Assembly (NCBI GenBank): GCA_910578825.1
Contig: CAJTSB010000023.1
Coordinates: 1-42,514 of the forward strand
Reading direction: 5' to 3'
From: an uncultured Lachnospiraceae bacterium
GTDB taxonomy: Bacteria > Bacillota > Clostridia > Lachnospirales > Lachnospiraceae
Length of the DNA: 42,514 nucleotides
Shown here: piece by piece, positions 35,211-42,514 of the stretch
How positions within the stretch are numbered: the first letter of the stretch is position 1
Layout: each line of letters opens with the position of its first letter
Notes under the pieces: generated by a model
Seen by the model: only the letters and a program-made list of their open reading frames with translations
The model's database searches: none
Told to the model about the DNA's origin: nothing
Translations under genes and position numbers: made by a program

Positions 35211-36271
35211 GAAATATGAAATTGTCGTTTCGCTGGTATGGGGCAGATGATAAGGTAACGCTTGAAAATATCCGGCAGATACCGGGAATGCATACGATTG
35301 TGACGGCGGTGTATGACGTTTCGCCCGGAGAAGTATGGTCGAAAGATTCTATTGAAACATTGAAAAAAGAGATTGAAGATGCGGGGCTTCATTTTGAGGT
35401 GGTCGAAAGCATTCCCGTGCATGAGGATATCAAGCTCGGAAAGCCGACCAGAGATCAATATATTGCAAATTACTGTGAAAATATCCGCCGTGTGGCGGCG
35501 GCAGGGGTCAAATGCATCTGCTATAATTTCATGCCGGTCTTTGACTGGACAAGAACGCAGCTCGACCATGTCCTTCCCGACGGCTCGACTTCACTGGTGT
35601 ATTATCAGGAGCAGGTGGATAAGGTCAATCCGCTGGAAAGCGACAGCGATTTAACCCTGCCGGGCTGGGATGCAAGCTACAGCCGCGAACAGTTGAAAGA
35701 GATTGTGGCGCAGTATCAGGCGATGACGGACGAAGATCTGTGGAACAATCTGAAGTATTTTCTGGAACAAATCATCCCGGTTGCCGCCGCGTGTGACGTC
35801 AATATGGCTATCCACGAGGACGACCCGTGTTGGAGCATTTTCGGGTTGCCGCGCATCATCACCTGTGAGGAAAACCTGGACCGGTTTTTGAAACTGGTGG
35901 ACGATACCCATAATGGGATTACACTGTGTACGGGCTCGCTTGGATGCTCCTGCCGCAATGATGTGGTGCATATGGCGCAAAAATATGCGTCTCAGGGAAG
36001 AGTTCATTTTGTGCATATGCGCAATGTGAAAGTGCTGGAAAATGGGTTTGAGGAGCGGGGGCATCTTTCCCAGTGCGGTTCGCTGGATATGTATGAGATT
36101 ATGAAGGCTTTGTATGACAATGGATTCTGCGGTTATATCCGTCCGGATCATGGAAGGATGATCTGGGGTGAGACCGGACGTCCCGGTTACGGTTTATACG
36201 ACCGCGCGCTGGGCGCCACGTACCTCAATGGCCTTTGGGAGGCGATTGAAAAAGGCGCGAAGAAATCATGA
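35207..36271 (+). CDS. uxuA: Mannonate dehydratase
   Basis: A 354-aa cytoplasmic enzyme. It removes water from D-mannonate to give 2-keto-3-deoxygluconate in glucuronate breakdown. MKLSFRWYGADDKVTLENIRQIPGM, CYNFMPVFDWTRT, MAIHEDDPCWSIFGLPRI, LCTGSLG and YIRPDHGRMIWGE match the UxuA TIM barrel with its metal-binding His/Asp/Cys residues. Length is normal. It is coupled to the symporter gene by an ATGA-type overlap and is followed by the SDR and uronate isomerase genes. Confidence 0.96.
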   Translation: MRNMKLSFRWYGADDKVTLENIRQIPGMHTIVTAVYDVSPGEVWSKDSIETLKKEIEDAGLHFEVVESIPVHEDIKLGKPTRDQYIANYCENIRRVAAAGVKCICYNFMPVFDWTRTQLDHVLPDGSTSLVYYQEQVDKVNPLESDSDLTLPGWDASYSREQLKEIVAQYQAMTDEDLWNNLKYFLEQIIPVAAACDVNMAIHEDDPCWSIFGLPRIITCEENLDRFLKLVDDTHNGITLCTGSLGCSCRNDVVHMAQKYASQGRVHFVHMRNVKVLENGFEERGHLSQCGSLDMYEIMKALYDNGFCGYIRPDHGRMIWGETGRPGYGLYDRALGATYLNGLWEAIEKGAKKS

Positions 36272-36309
36272 ACGTAAATGTAAACAAAATAGAGAAGGGA
36301 GACAGAAAA

Positions 36310-37158
36310 ATGAACTTACCATTTAAAATAGATTTGAGCGGAAAAGTAGCGGTTGTGACGGGAGCAGGCGGAATCCTCTGTTCCTCCATGGCGGAGGCGC
36401 TTGCGCAATGCGGAGCAAAAGTTGCGCTTCTTGATCTGAACGAGGAGGCGGCAAAACAGAGTGCGGAAACCATTACCGCGCAGGGAGGAATTGCCAGGGG
36501 GTATCAGGCAAATGTGCTGGAGAAAGGGAGCCTTGAGGAGGCGCATAAGAAGATATCCAAAGAACTCGGCGACTGCGACATTTTAATTAATGGCGCCGGA
36601 GGCAACCATCCGCGTGCAACCACCGATAAAGAGTATTTTTCCATGGAGGATTTAAAGGAGGATGTGAAGACATTCTTTGATTTGGAGCAGGGCGGCGTAG
36701 AATTTGTGTTTAACCTCAATTTTATCGGCACGTTATTGCCTACGCAGGAGTTTGCCCGCGATATGGTAGGACGGAAAGGATGCAATATCTTAAATATATC
36801 ATCCATGAACGCGTATACGCCGTTGACAAAGATCCCGGCGTACAGCGCAGCCAAGGCGGCGGTCAGCAATTTTACACAGTGGCTTGCCGTGCATTTTGCA
36901 GAAGAGGGAATCCGCGTCAATGCTTTGGCGCCGGGATTTTTTGTGACAAACCAGAATGAAAAACTGCTGTACCGTGAGGATGGAAGTCCGACGGAGCGTA
37001 CCGGGAAAATTCTTGCCGCCACGCCGATGAAACGTTTTGGCATGACGGAAGAATTGATCGGAAGCGTGCTGTTTTATCTGTGTGATGAGGCGGCGGGATT
37101 TATTACCGGAACTGTGCTGCCGATCGACGGCGGATTTTCGGCATATTCCGGCGTATAG
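36310..37158 (+). CDS. SDR oxidoreductase, probable mannonate/fructuronate oxidoreductase
   Basis: A 282-aa short-chain dehydrogenase. The Rossmann loop VTGAGGILCSSMAEAL, NGAGGNHP, ISSMNAYTP with catalytic Ser, and Y-S-A-A-K are present, and a C-terminal GTVLPIDGGF closes it. Between uxuA and uxaC it most likely reduces D-fructuronate to D-mannonate, replacing the classical UxuB long-chain enzyme. That is inference from operon order. ATG 36310 has GAAGGGAG 8 nt upstream; ATG 36268, which overlaps uxuA, has no site. Confidence 0.88.
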   Translation: MNLPFKIDLSGKVAVVTGAGGILCSSMAEALAQCGAKVALLDLNEEAAKQSAETITAQGGIARGYQANVLEKGSLEEAHKKISKELGDCDILINGAGGNHPRATTDKEYFSMEDLKEDVKTFFDLEQGGVEFVFNLNFIGTLLPTQEFARDMVGRKGCNILNISSMNAYTPLTKIPAYSAAKAAVSNFTQWLAVHFAEEGIRVNALAPGFFVTNQNEKLLYREDGSPTERTGKILAATPMKRFGMTEELIGSVLFYLCDEAAGFITGTVLPIDGGFSAYSGV

Positions 37159-37170
37159 CAGGGAGGCGTG

Positions 37171-38592
37171 ATGGGAAAAACAGATTTTTTAAATGAGGAT
37201 TTCCTCTTGTCTACGCAGACGGCACGAGAGCTGTACCATGGATATGCAGAAAAACTGCCAATTATAGATTATCACTGCCATATCAGTCCGGAGGCGATTG
37301 CCGATGACTGGCAGTTTGATAACATGACGCAGGTCTGGCTTTATGAGGATCATTATAAGTGGCGGCAGATGCGCAGCAATGGCGTTGCAGAGAGATTCAT
37401 TACCGGGGATGCTACGGATTATGAAAAATTTTACAAGTGGGCGCAGACGCTGGAGAGAGCCATCGGTAATCCTCTGTATCACTGGAGCCATATGGAGTTA
37501 TGGCGGTATATCGGTTATGGCGGCATCCTGAATGGAGATACGGCGCAAAAAGTATGGAAACTGTGTGAGAGACGGCTTACAGAGGAAGATATGAGCGTGC
37601 GGGGAATCATACGTATGTCGAATGTGGAGCTGATGTGTACCACAGATGACCCGGCGGATGATTTGTGCCGGCACCGTGAAATTGCAGCCGATGACAGCAT
37701 AGAATTTAAAGTGCTGCCGACCTGGCGCCCCGACCGTGCATTGTCTGTGGAAAAGAAGGATTTCGTGGAGTATATGGCGCAGCTTTCCAGGGCGTCCGGA
37801 AAAAAGATTCGCCATTTTGAGGACTGGAAAGAAGCATTGATGGAGCGAATGGATTATTTTGCCAGGATGGGGTGCCTCGCCAGCGATCACGGGCTTTTGT
37901 ATGTTCCCTGGCAGCCGGCAAAGGAGAAGGAGATTGCAAATATCTTCGATGCGAGAATGCAGGGAAATACGGTTTCCCGGGAAGAAGAGCTGAAGTTTAA
38001 GACGGCGGCAATGCTCTGGCTTGCAAAAGAGTATGAACGGCGTGGTTGGGTGATGCAGCTTCATTTCGGTGTAACCAGGAATAATAATACCGCAATGTAT
38101 CAGATGCTTGGCGCAGATACCGGATTTGATGGGATTTATAATCGTGTACCGATAGATGAGCTGTCTGCGTTTCTGGATGCACTGTCTCAGAAAAACGCAC
38201 TGCCCAGGACGATCCTTTATAGTCTAAATCCCACAGATAACGCGGCTCTGGGAACCTTGATCGGCTGTTTTCAGGATGCAGGTGTAGCGGGTAAAATGCA
38301 GCAGGGCAGCGCCTGGTGGTTCAACGACCACAGAACAGGTATGCGGGAACAGATGACTTCGCTTGCCAATCTGGGGCTTCTGGGGAATTTTATTGGAATG
38401 CTGACAGATTCCAGAAGTTTTCTGTCGTACACCCGCCATGAGTATTTCCGGCGTATTCTCTGTGATTTGATTGGCGGCTGGGTGGAACATGGCGAATATC
38501 CGGATGACCGGGAATGGTTGGGCAGATTGGTAGAAGATATCTGTTATTACAATGTAAAACGATACTTTTCCATTGATGAGAAAATTTCTTGA
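37171..38592 (+). CDS. uxaC: Uronate isomerase
   Basis: 473 aa. It interconverts D-glucuronate and D-fructuronate (or galacturonate and tagaturonate) at the entry of the pathway. An amidohydrolase-like barrel with YHCHISPEAIADD, TTDDPADDL, QLHFGVTRNNN, LYSLNPTDN and GMLTDSRSFLSYTRHEYFRRILC is typical of UxaC. The ribosome site AGGGAGG is 4 nt before ATG 37171; a GTG at 37168 opens the frame. It ends the operon. KdgK and KdgA, needed to finish the pathway, are not in the window. Confidence 0.96.
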   Translation: MGKTDFLNEDFLLSTQTARELYHGYAEKLPIIDYHCHISPEAIADDWQFDNMTQVWLYEDHYKWRQMRSNGVAERFITGDATDYEKFYKWAQTLERAIGNPLYHWSHMELWRYIGYGGILNGDTAQKVWKLCERRLTEEDMSVRGIIRMSNVELMCTTDDPADDLCRHREIAADDSIEFKVLPTWRPDRALSVEKKDFVEYMAQLSRASGKKIRHFEDWKEALMERMDYFARMGCLASDHGLLYVPWQPAKEKEIANIFDARMQGNTVSREEELKFKTAAMLWLAKEYERRGWVMQLHFGVTRNNNTAMYQMLGADTGFDGIYNRVPIDELSAFLDALSQKNALPRTILYSLNPTDNAALGTLIGCFQDAGVAGKMQQGSAWWFNDHRTGMREQMTSLANLGLLGNFIGMLTDSRSFLSYTRHEYFRRILCDLIGGWVEHGEYPDDREWLGRLVEDICYYNVKRYFSIDEKIS

Positions 38593-38621
38593 CTTCTTAC
38601 GGAGGTTAGTGTATACTAACC
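38589..38621 (+). promoter_or_regulatory. Promoter overlapped by a palindromic operator, before the FeoB-associated-type gene
   Basis: TTGACT (38589-38594), 17 nt, TATACT (38612-38617). The inverted repeat GGTTAGT (38604-38610) / ACTAACC (38615-38621) covers the -10 box exactly, a strong sign of a repressor site. The TTAG...CTAA symmetry resembles DtxR/IdeR-type iron or manganese boxes, which fits the small gene it controls. The regulator is not encoded nearby. Confidence 0.65.
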
Positions 38622-38635
38622 AAAAAAGGAAACAA

Positions 38636-38658
38636 CGGCAGGAGCCTATATCCTGCCG
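38636..38658 (+). promoter_or_regulatory. Leader hairpin of the small Cys-rich gene
   Basis: CGGCAGGA (38636-38643) pairs perfectly with TCCTGCCG (38651-38658) around a 7-nt loop, in the leader between the operator and the AAAGGAAG ribosome site. No T-run follows, so it is more likely an mRNA-stability or control element than a terminator. Confidence 0.55.
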
Positions 38659-38679
38659 CTTGAGAAAGGAAGATTCATC

Positions 38680-38832
38680 ATGGGAACAGTTGTGGTAGGC
38701 GGGCTGGTGTTTGCCGCGGTAGCTTATGCGTGTTACAGCCTCTATCGAGATAAGAAGAATGGAAAACATTGCGGCGGATGCAGTGGAAACTGTGCATCCT
38801 GCAATAAAAAGCTCTCTGAAAAAGGCGGTTGA
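38680..38832 (+). CDS. FeoB-associated Cys-rich small membrane protein
   Basis: A 50-aa protein. One hydrophobic helix (about 3-20) is followed by a basic stretch and a Cys cluster (C31, C34, C38, C41: HCGGCSGNCASCNKK). This is the layout of the FeoB-associated Cys-rich peptides that usually follow feoAB in Clostridia. No feo gene adjoins it here. AAAGGAAG lies 7 nt before the ATG. It has its own promoter with a palindromic operator and probably responds to metal. It is missing from size-filtered ORF lists but is clearly real. Confidence 0.85.
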   Translation: MGTVVVGGLVFAAVAYACYSLYRDKKNGKHCGGCSGNCASCNKKLSEKGG

Positions 38833-38871
38833 CAGGTAAAGTGCAATATTTTATAATTTAATTGGTGGTGA

Positions 38872-38906
38872 AAATTAGAGTGTTCATTTATTTGACACTC
38901 TAATTT
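38872..38906. terminator. Hairpin after the small Cys-rich gene
   Basis: AAATTAGAGTGT (38872-38883) pairs perfectly over 12 bp with ACACTCTAATTT (38895-38906), with an 11-nt loop. The A-rich left and T-rich right flanks make it a likely bidirectional terminator, although the T-run is short. A TTGACA (38892-38897) sits in the right arm but no -10 follows at a proper distance. Confidence 0.65.
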
Positions 38907-38962
38907 CGTATTAAAAACGTTCTATTTACGATAAGAAACCGGAAGGTAGGGGAAGATGAAAA

Positions 38963-40891
38963 ATGAGTATTATAAACGTGGATGAGCAAAAGTGTGTAGG
39001 ATGCAATGCCTGTGTTCGTGCCTGTCCGGCAGAAGAGGCAAATGTAGCGCGGCTGGATGAGGGCGGTCAGCTTCGTATTTTAATCAATGATGACAAATGT
39101 ATCAAATGCGGAGCGTGTATCAAGGCGTGTATGCATGGAGCGCGGAGTTTCCAGGACGATATGTCAGCTTTCATGGATGATTTACATAATGGGAGGGAGA
39201 TTGCTCTGATTGTAGCTCCTTCTATCAAAATAGCATTTGACGGACAGTGGCGCCATGTCCTGTATTGGATGCGCAGGCAGGGCAATGTGAAGATTTATGA
39301 CGTCGGTTTTGGCGCCGATATCTGTACCTGGGCGCATCTGCGTTATCTCGATAAACATCCCGATTTAAAACTTATTTCACAGCCCTGTGCGGCGGTGGTG
39401 AATTATGTGCTCTATCACAAACCGGAATTGATGCCGTATCTGTCTCCCATACAAAGCCCTATGGCATGTATGGCAATTTATATGCGTAAGGTTTTGGGTT
39501 TCAAGGGTAAAATCGCGGCAATTTCTCCGTGTATTGCCAAAATTGATGAATTTCGGGCAATCAAGGTGATTGATTACAATGTCACAATGGAGCATTTGCG
39601 GAAGTATTTTGAGGAGAATAAGATAGAATTGCCCCGAGAGGGTACCTACAGTGATTTTGAATTTGATGGCCATCAGGGATGGGAAGGAAATATTTATCCC
39701 ACACCGGGCGGATTGAAGAAGAACCTTTTGGTACATGCGCCGGAGCTGCAGGTTATTACGTCCGAGGGAACAGAACGATTGTATGAAGAGCTTGACAGTT
39801 ATCTTGATCAGGATCCTAAGAGCCGTCCTACCGTGTTTGACGTCCTGAACTGTGAATTCGGATGTAACGGAGGTCCGGCTACCGGTAAGGAGTGCAAGCG
39901 TTTTCTGATGTCTGATATTATGCATCATGTGGAACGTTACAGCCGGAAGAAACGCAAGGCGCATACTACGAAAAAGGGTGTGGACGAGCAGTTCCAGGAG
40001 TTTGATGGACAGCTGCGGCTGGAAGATTTCATACGCAGATATGAGACTAAGGAAATAAAGAAGATAGAAGTTTCAGAGAGAGACATTGAGAATACATATA
40101 AACTGATGTGCAAGGAAACGGAGACGGAGCGTAATTTCGACTGTCGTGCCTGTGGGTATAAGACCTGCCGCGAAATGGCGATTGCAATTGCCAAGGGCAT
40201 CAATGCAAAAGAAAACTGTCATCAGTATGTGATGAAGGCAATTGGCGAGGAGCGGCGAAAGGTTGCGGCTGTAAATGAGGAAGTTTTGAGCATGAACCGT
40301 GAGCTGATGGAGATATTCGGAGAACTGGCACAGAATATCGACAGCGTAAGGGAAGAGGCGGATTTCATACGTGATGTGGGAGCGAAGAGTTCGGATGACA
40401 TGATGAACGTTTCCGGTCATATGAGCGATTTGAAACACCTGAACCGGAAGATTACGGATTCCATGAAGAATATCAATGAGAGTGTTGCAAAATATAATAT
40501 AATGACGCAGGATGTTGAGAAAATTGCAGGAAAAATCAATCTCCTGTCTCTGAATGCAGCGATTGAGGCGGCGAGAGCCGGAGAGGCGGGAAGAGGTTTT
40601 GCAGTGGTTGCCACCAATATCCGGGAATTGTCAGCCAGCTCCAAGGCATCCGTTGGAAATGCCAGGGAGAACGACGAAGAGATACATACGGCGATTGAGG
40701 ATATCAATGTAGTAATCGAGCGGTTCGACAGCACAATCGGGGAGCTGCTTGAGGCTGTAGAGGAGGCGATTGCAGGGGCGAAACAGACGTCTGAGAACAG
40801 CGAACGTATCAAAGCGTCTATGGACAAAGTTACTGCAATTGCGGACAAGGTGCAACAGGTGATTGAGGATACGAACAGCATTTTGCACTGA
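38963..40891 (+). CDS. Soluble [FeFe]-hydrogenase-like sensor fused to a chemoreceptor signalling domain
   Basis: 642 aa, no membrane helix. Two 4Fe-4S sites open it (C11/14/17/21 and C46/49/52/56). A hydrogenase H-domain (about 75-325) keeps the four H-cluster cysteines: C142 (SQPCAAVVNY), C190 (SPCIAKIDE), and C297 and C301 (NCEFGCNGG). The proton-relay Cys of catalytic enzymes (first Cys of TSCCP) is P141. A further Fe-S motif (C394, C397, C402, C419; RACGYKTC) resembles the PF04060 type. Residues about 440-642 are a chemoreceptor signalling coiled coil with tip NLLSLNAAIEAARAGEAGRG. This matches what I recall as the chemotaxis-linked sensory group C [FeFe]-hydrogenases. It should sense H2 or redox state and talk to CheA/CheW. 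The operon is single-gene; RBS AGGGGAAG. Confidence 0.93.
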   Translation: MSIINVDEQKCVGCNACVRACPAEEANVARLDEGGQLRILINDDKCIKCGACIKACMHGARSFQDDMSAFMDDLHNGREIALIVAPSIKIAFDGQWRHVLYWMRRQGNVKIYDVGFGADICTWAHLRYLDKHPDLKLISQPCAAVVNYVLYHKPELMPYLSPIQSPMACMAIYMRKVLGFKGKIAAISPCIAKIDEFRAIKVIDYNVTMEHLRKYFEENKIELPREGTYSDFEFDGHQGWEGNIYPTPGGLKKNLLVHAPELQVITSEGTERLYEELDSYLDQDPKSRPTVFDVLNCEFGCNGGPATGKECKRFLMSDIMHHVERYSRKKRKAHTTKKGVDEQFQEFDGQLRLEDFIRRYETKEIKKIEVSERDIENTYKLMCKETETERNFDCRACGYKTCREMAIAIAKGINAKENCHQYVMKAIGEERRKVAAVNEEVLSMNRELMEIFGELAQNIDSVREEADFIRDVGAKSSDDMMNVSGHMSDLKHLNRKITDSMKNINESVAKYNIMTQDVEKIAGKINLLSLNAAIEAARAGEAGRGFAVVATNIRELSASSKASVGNARENDEEIHTAIEDINVVIERFDSTIGELLEAVEEAIAGAKQTSENSERIKASMDKVTAIADKVQQVIEDTNSILH

Positions 40892-40894
40892 GAA

Positions 40895-42472
40895 TCAGAA
40901 ACCGAGGTAGAGAGAGCGGTAATAATCGAGTTCATCGGCGATGATTTCATCCAATACTCTCATGCCAAGAAGTTCCACGGGCGCCTTATCGTCTGTTAGA
41001 ATCAGGTTACCGGATTCGCGCAGGGTGAGGCTGCCCGATACTTTTTCCATCATTGCTGTAAGGTCCGGGTCTTGCAGACCTTCGCAGCCATCCCGGAAAG
41101 TCTGCAAAGTATCCGGATGTTGGAAAGCAAAGACCTCACAGTTGGTACCTCCTTCCACCGGAACGGTGTATACGTTGTCAAAGACGGAACCGATGGTGTC
41201 GCAGAGGTAATCGTTGATGGAATTTTCAGAGTTTGATTTCATATTCATATTTACAACCATGACGCCGCCGGGAGTCAGATGCTTTTCCACTTCCGTGAAA
41301 AATTCCACGGAGGACATTTGAAATGGAATTGTGATGTCCTGATAGGCGTCCACCATAATCACATTATATTTCTTATCGGAGGCGGTGAGGTAGGAGCGTC
41401 CGTCGTAGACGGATACCTTGACGCTGTCCGGCAAATCAAAATATTTCCCTGCAAGGTCTGCAATTTTTTCATCAATTTCCACTCCTTCCACTTCGACGCC
41501 GGGAAAATATTCGGTGCAGTATTTGGCGAAGGTTCCGGTGCCGAGACCGAGAACCAGAATATTTCCGTTGGAATCCATCTGCGGCAGCCCTGCCATTACA
41601 GGGGCGGCAAGCGCGTAATCGTAGTACATGCCGGTCAGTTTTGCATCTTTCATCAGGATGGACTGTACGCCGAACAGGACGTTCGTAGACAGGATGACGG
41701 AATGGTCGGTTTCTTTCACCTGTAAATAATTATAGATGGATTCATCTTCCACGGTGACATCCTTTTCCCAGAAGGCAAAACTAAAACTGCCGGAGGTCAG
41801 TCCGAGCGCAAGGATTAACACGATCGTGAGCGCGCATTTTAGCATCTTTTTTCTCATTGAGAGAAAATATACAATACTGATAGCGGCGAGAACGCCGGAA
41901 AAAATCAGAAAAGTGATCGCGGTTCCCACAGCCGGGATCGTCACGAAGGTGGGCAGGAAGGTTCCGATAATACTGCCGATGGTATTGAGTGCGCCGAGTT
42001 CGCCAACGGTCTTGCCATTGTCATCAAGGCTGTTTACCGAGTATTTTACGAGGGAGGGCGTCACAGTGCCCAGCAGTACGCATGGGAATGCAAATATGGC
42101 CAGGCAGACAAAGAGCGCCGCCCATACCAGAAAATTCTTAGTGATAAATACGGCGAGTAATAGTGAGATGCCCGCAATCAGGTATCTTCCGGCAAAGGGA
42201 ATCAATGCAATCCATACGGCGGCGAGTAAAAGCCGGCCATACAGCCTGTCCGGCGATGGTTTCTTATCGGCAGTCCGTCCGCCCCATACGTTCCCCAGCG
42301 CCATGGCAATCATAATAACGCCGATAATCACAGTCCAGACAATCTGGGAAGAACTGAAATAAGGCGCCATCAGGCGGCTTGCTCCCAGCTCCACCGCCAT
42401 GACGGACATGCCGGAGAAAAATTCTGTGACATACAGAAAATATTTGTTTTGTAATATGTTTTTTGAGTTCAT
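40895..42472 (-). CDS. Membrane protein fused to a spermidine-synthase-like methyltransferase fold
   Basis: 525 aa. The first 230 residues hold about seven hydrophobic helices of the transporter-like domain that often precedes SpeE-type folds. The C-terminal 280 residues are Rossmann-like: ILVLGLGTGTF (G309-G313), VEGVEIDEKI (E332/D334), VYDGRSYL (D357) and IMVDAYQD (D375). Such fusions are annotated as spermidine synthases, but the polyamine-binding residues cannot be confirmed here, so the substrate is open. No speD or other polyamine gene is nearby. GAAAGG precedes the ATG. It is convergent with the hydrogenase-MCP gene, with only 3 bp between the two stop codons. Confidence 0.85.
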   Translation of the reverse strand: MNSKNILQNKYFLYVTEFFSGMSVMAVELGASRLMAPYFSSSQIVWTVIIGVIMIAMALGNVWGGRTADKKPSPDRLYGRLLLAAVWIALIPFAGRYLIAGISLLLAVFITKNFLVWAALFVCLAIFAFPCVLLGTVTPSLVKYSVNSLDDNGKTVGELGALNTIGSIIGTFLPTFVTIPAVGTAITFLIFSGVLAAISIVYFLSMRKKMLKCALTIVLILALGLTSGSFSFAFWEKDVTVEDESIYNYLQVKETDHSVILSTNVLFGVQSILMKDAKLTGMYYDYALAAPVMAGLPQMDSNGNILVLGLGTGTFAKYCTEYFPGVEVEGVEIDEKIADLAGKYFDLPDSVKVSVYDGRSYLTASDKKYNVIMVDAYQDITIPFQMSSVEFFTEVEKHLTPGGVMVVNMNMKSNSENSINDYLCDTIGSVFDNVYTVPVEGGTNCEVFAFQHPDTLQTFRDGCEGLQDPDLTAMMEKVSGSLTLRESGNLILTDDKAPVELLGMRVLDEIIADELDYYRSLYLGF

Positions 42473-42514
42473 ATTTTGTAACCTTTCTTTTTGCTCTGCT
42501 GCATGAGCAGCGGT

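Overview
The window looks like a chromosomal segment of an anaerobic gut-type Firmicute, most probably Lachnospiraceae (Clostridia). The reasons are protein-level similarity to clostridial families, strong AGGAGG-type ribosome binding sites, many ferredoxin-type proteins, and a sensory-type [FeFe]-hydrogenase. There is no tRNA, rRNA, CRISPR array, transposase or phage gene. It is ordinary core chromosome with an unusually high density of signalling genes.

Layout, left half. A membrane chemoreceptor (minus) with its own terminator is divergent from a response-regulator/alarmone-synthetase fusion. That fusion runs with a lipoprotein thioredoxin (TlpA type), a 49-aa CXXC membrane peptide and a NapH-like 4Fe-4S membrane protein. 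TrpS follows with its own promoter and terminator. Next comes a two-gene operon of a PocR-domain protein with a degenerate histidine kinase and a protein with degenerate GGDEF and intact EAL. A plus-strand run then carries an ABC exporter, a DUF2156 acyltransferase-like protein, two CobW-type GTPases (one His-rich, one fused to a YcgQ/TIGR03943-like domain), a ferredoxin-fused aldo/keto reductase and a 1395-aa secreted lyase-like protein.

Middle. A hybrid PAS histidine kinase (minus) and ilvD (plus) are divergent. The roughly 900 bp between them contain no gene but hold a giant imperfect palindrome of about 680 bp (21633-22315). It can fold over nearly its whole length into one hairpin. This is the most striking unexplained structure in the window.

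Right half. A secreted transglutaminase-like adhesin is followed by endonuclease IV, an HD phosphohydrolase, purA, a HAD phosphatase, a small membrane protein (minus), azlCD (branched-chain amino acid export), deoD and a hexuronate operon (GPH symporter, uxuA, SDR, uxaC). A 50-aa FeoB-associated-type peptide follows, with a palindrome covering its -10 box. The window ends with a soluble [FeFe]-hydrogenase/chemoreceptor fusion and a convergent membrane-anchored spermidine-synthase-like protein.

How it fits together. The signalling genes suggest a cell that monitors redox or hydrogen state and small ligands: MCP, hydrogenase-MCP, PocR/EAL, hybrid kinase and REC-alarmone synthetase. The metabolic genes are housekeeping (trpS, ilvD, purA, deoD, nfo) plus use of uronate sugars; the secreted lyase could supply uronates, but that link is inference. 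Starts were moved from the longest frame to internal ATG/TTG codons wherever a ribosome binding site decided it. All family names come from reading motifs, with no database search.
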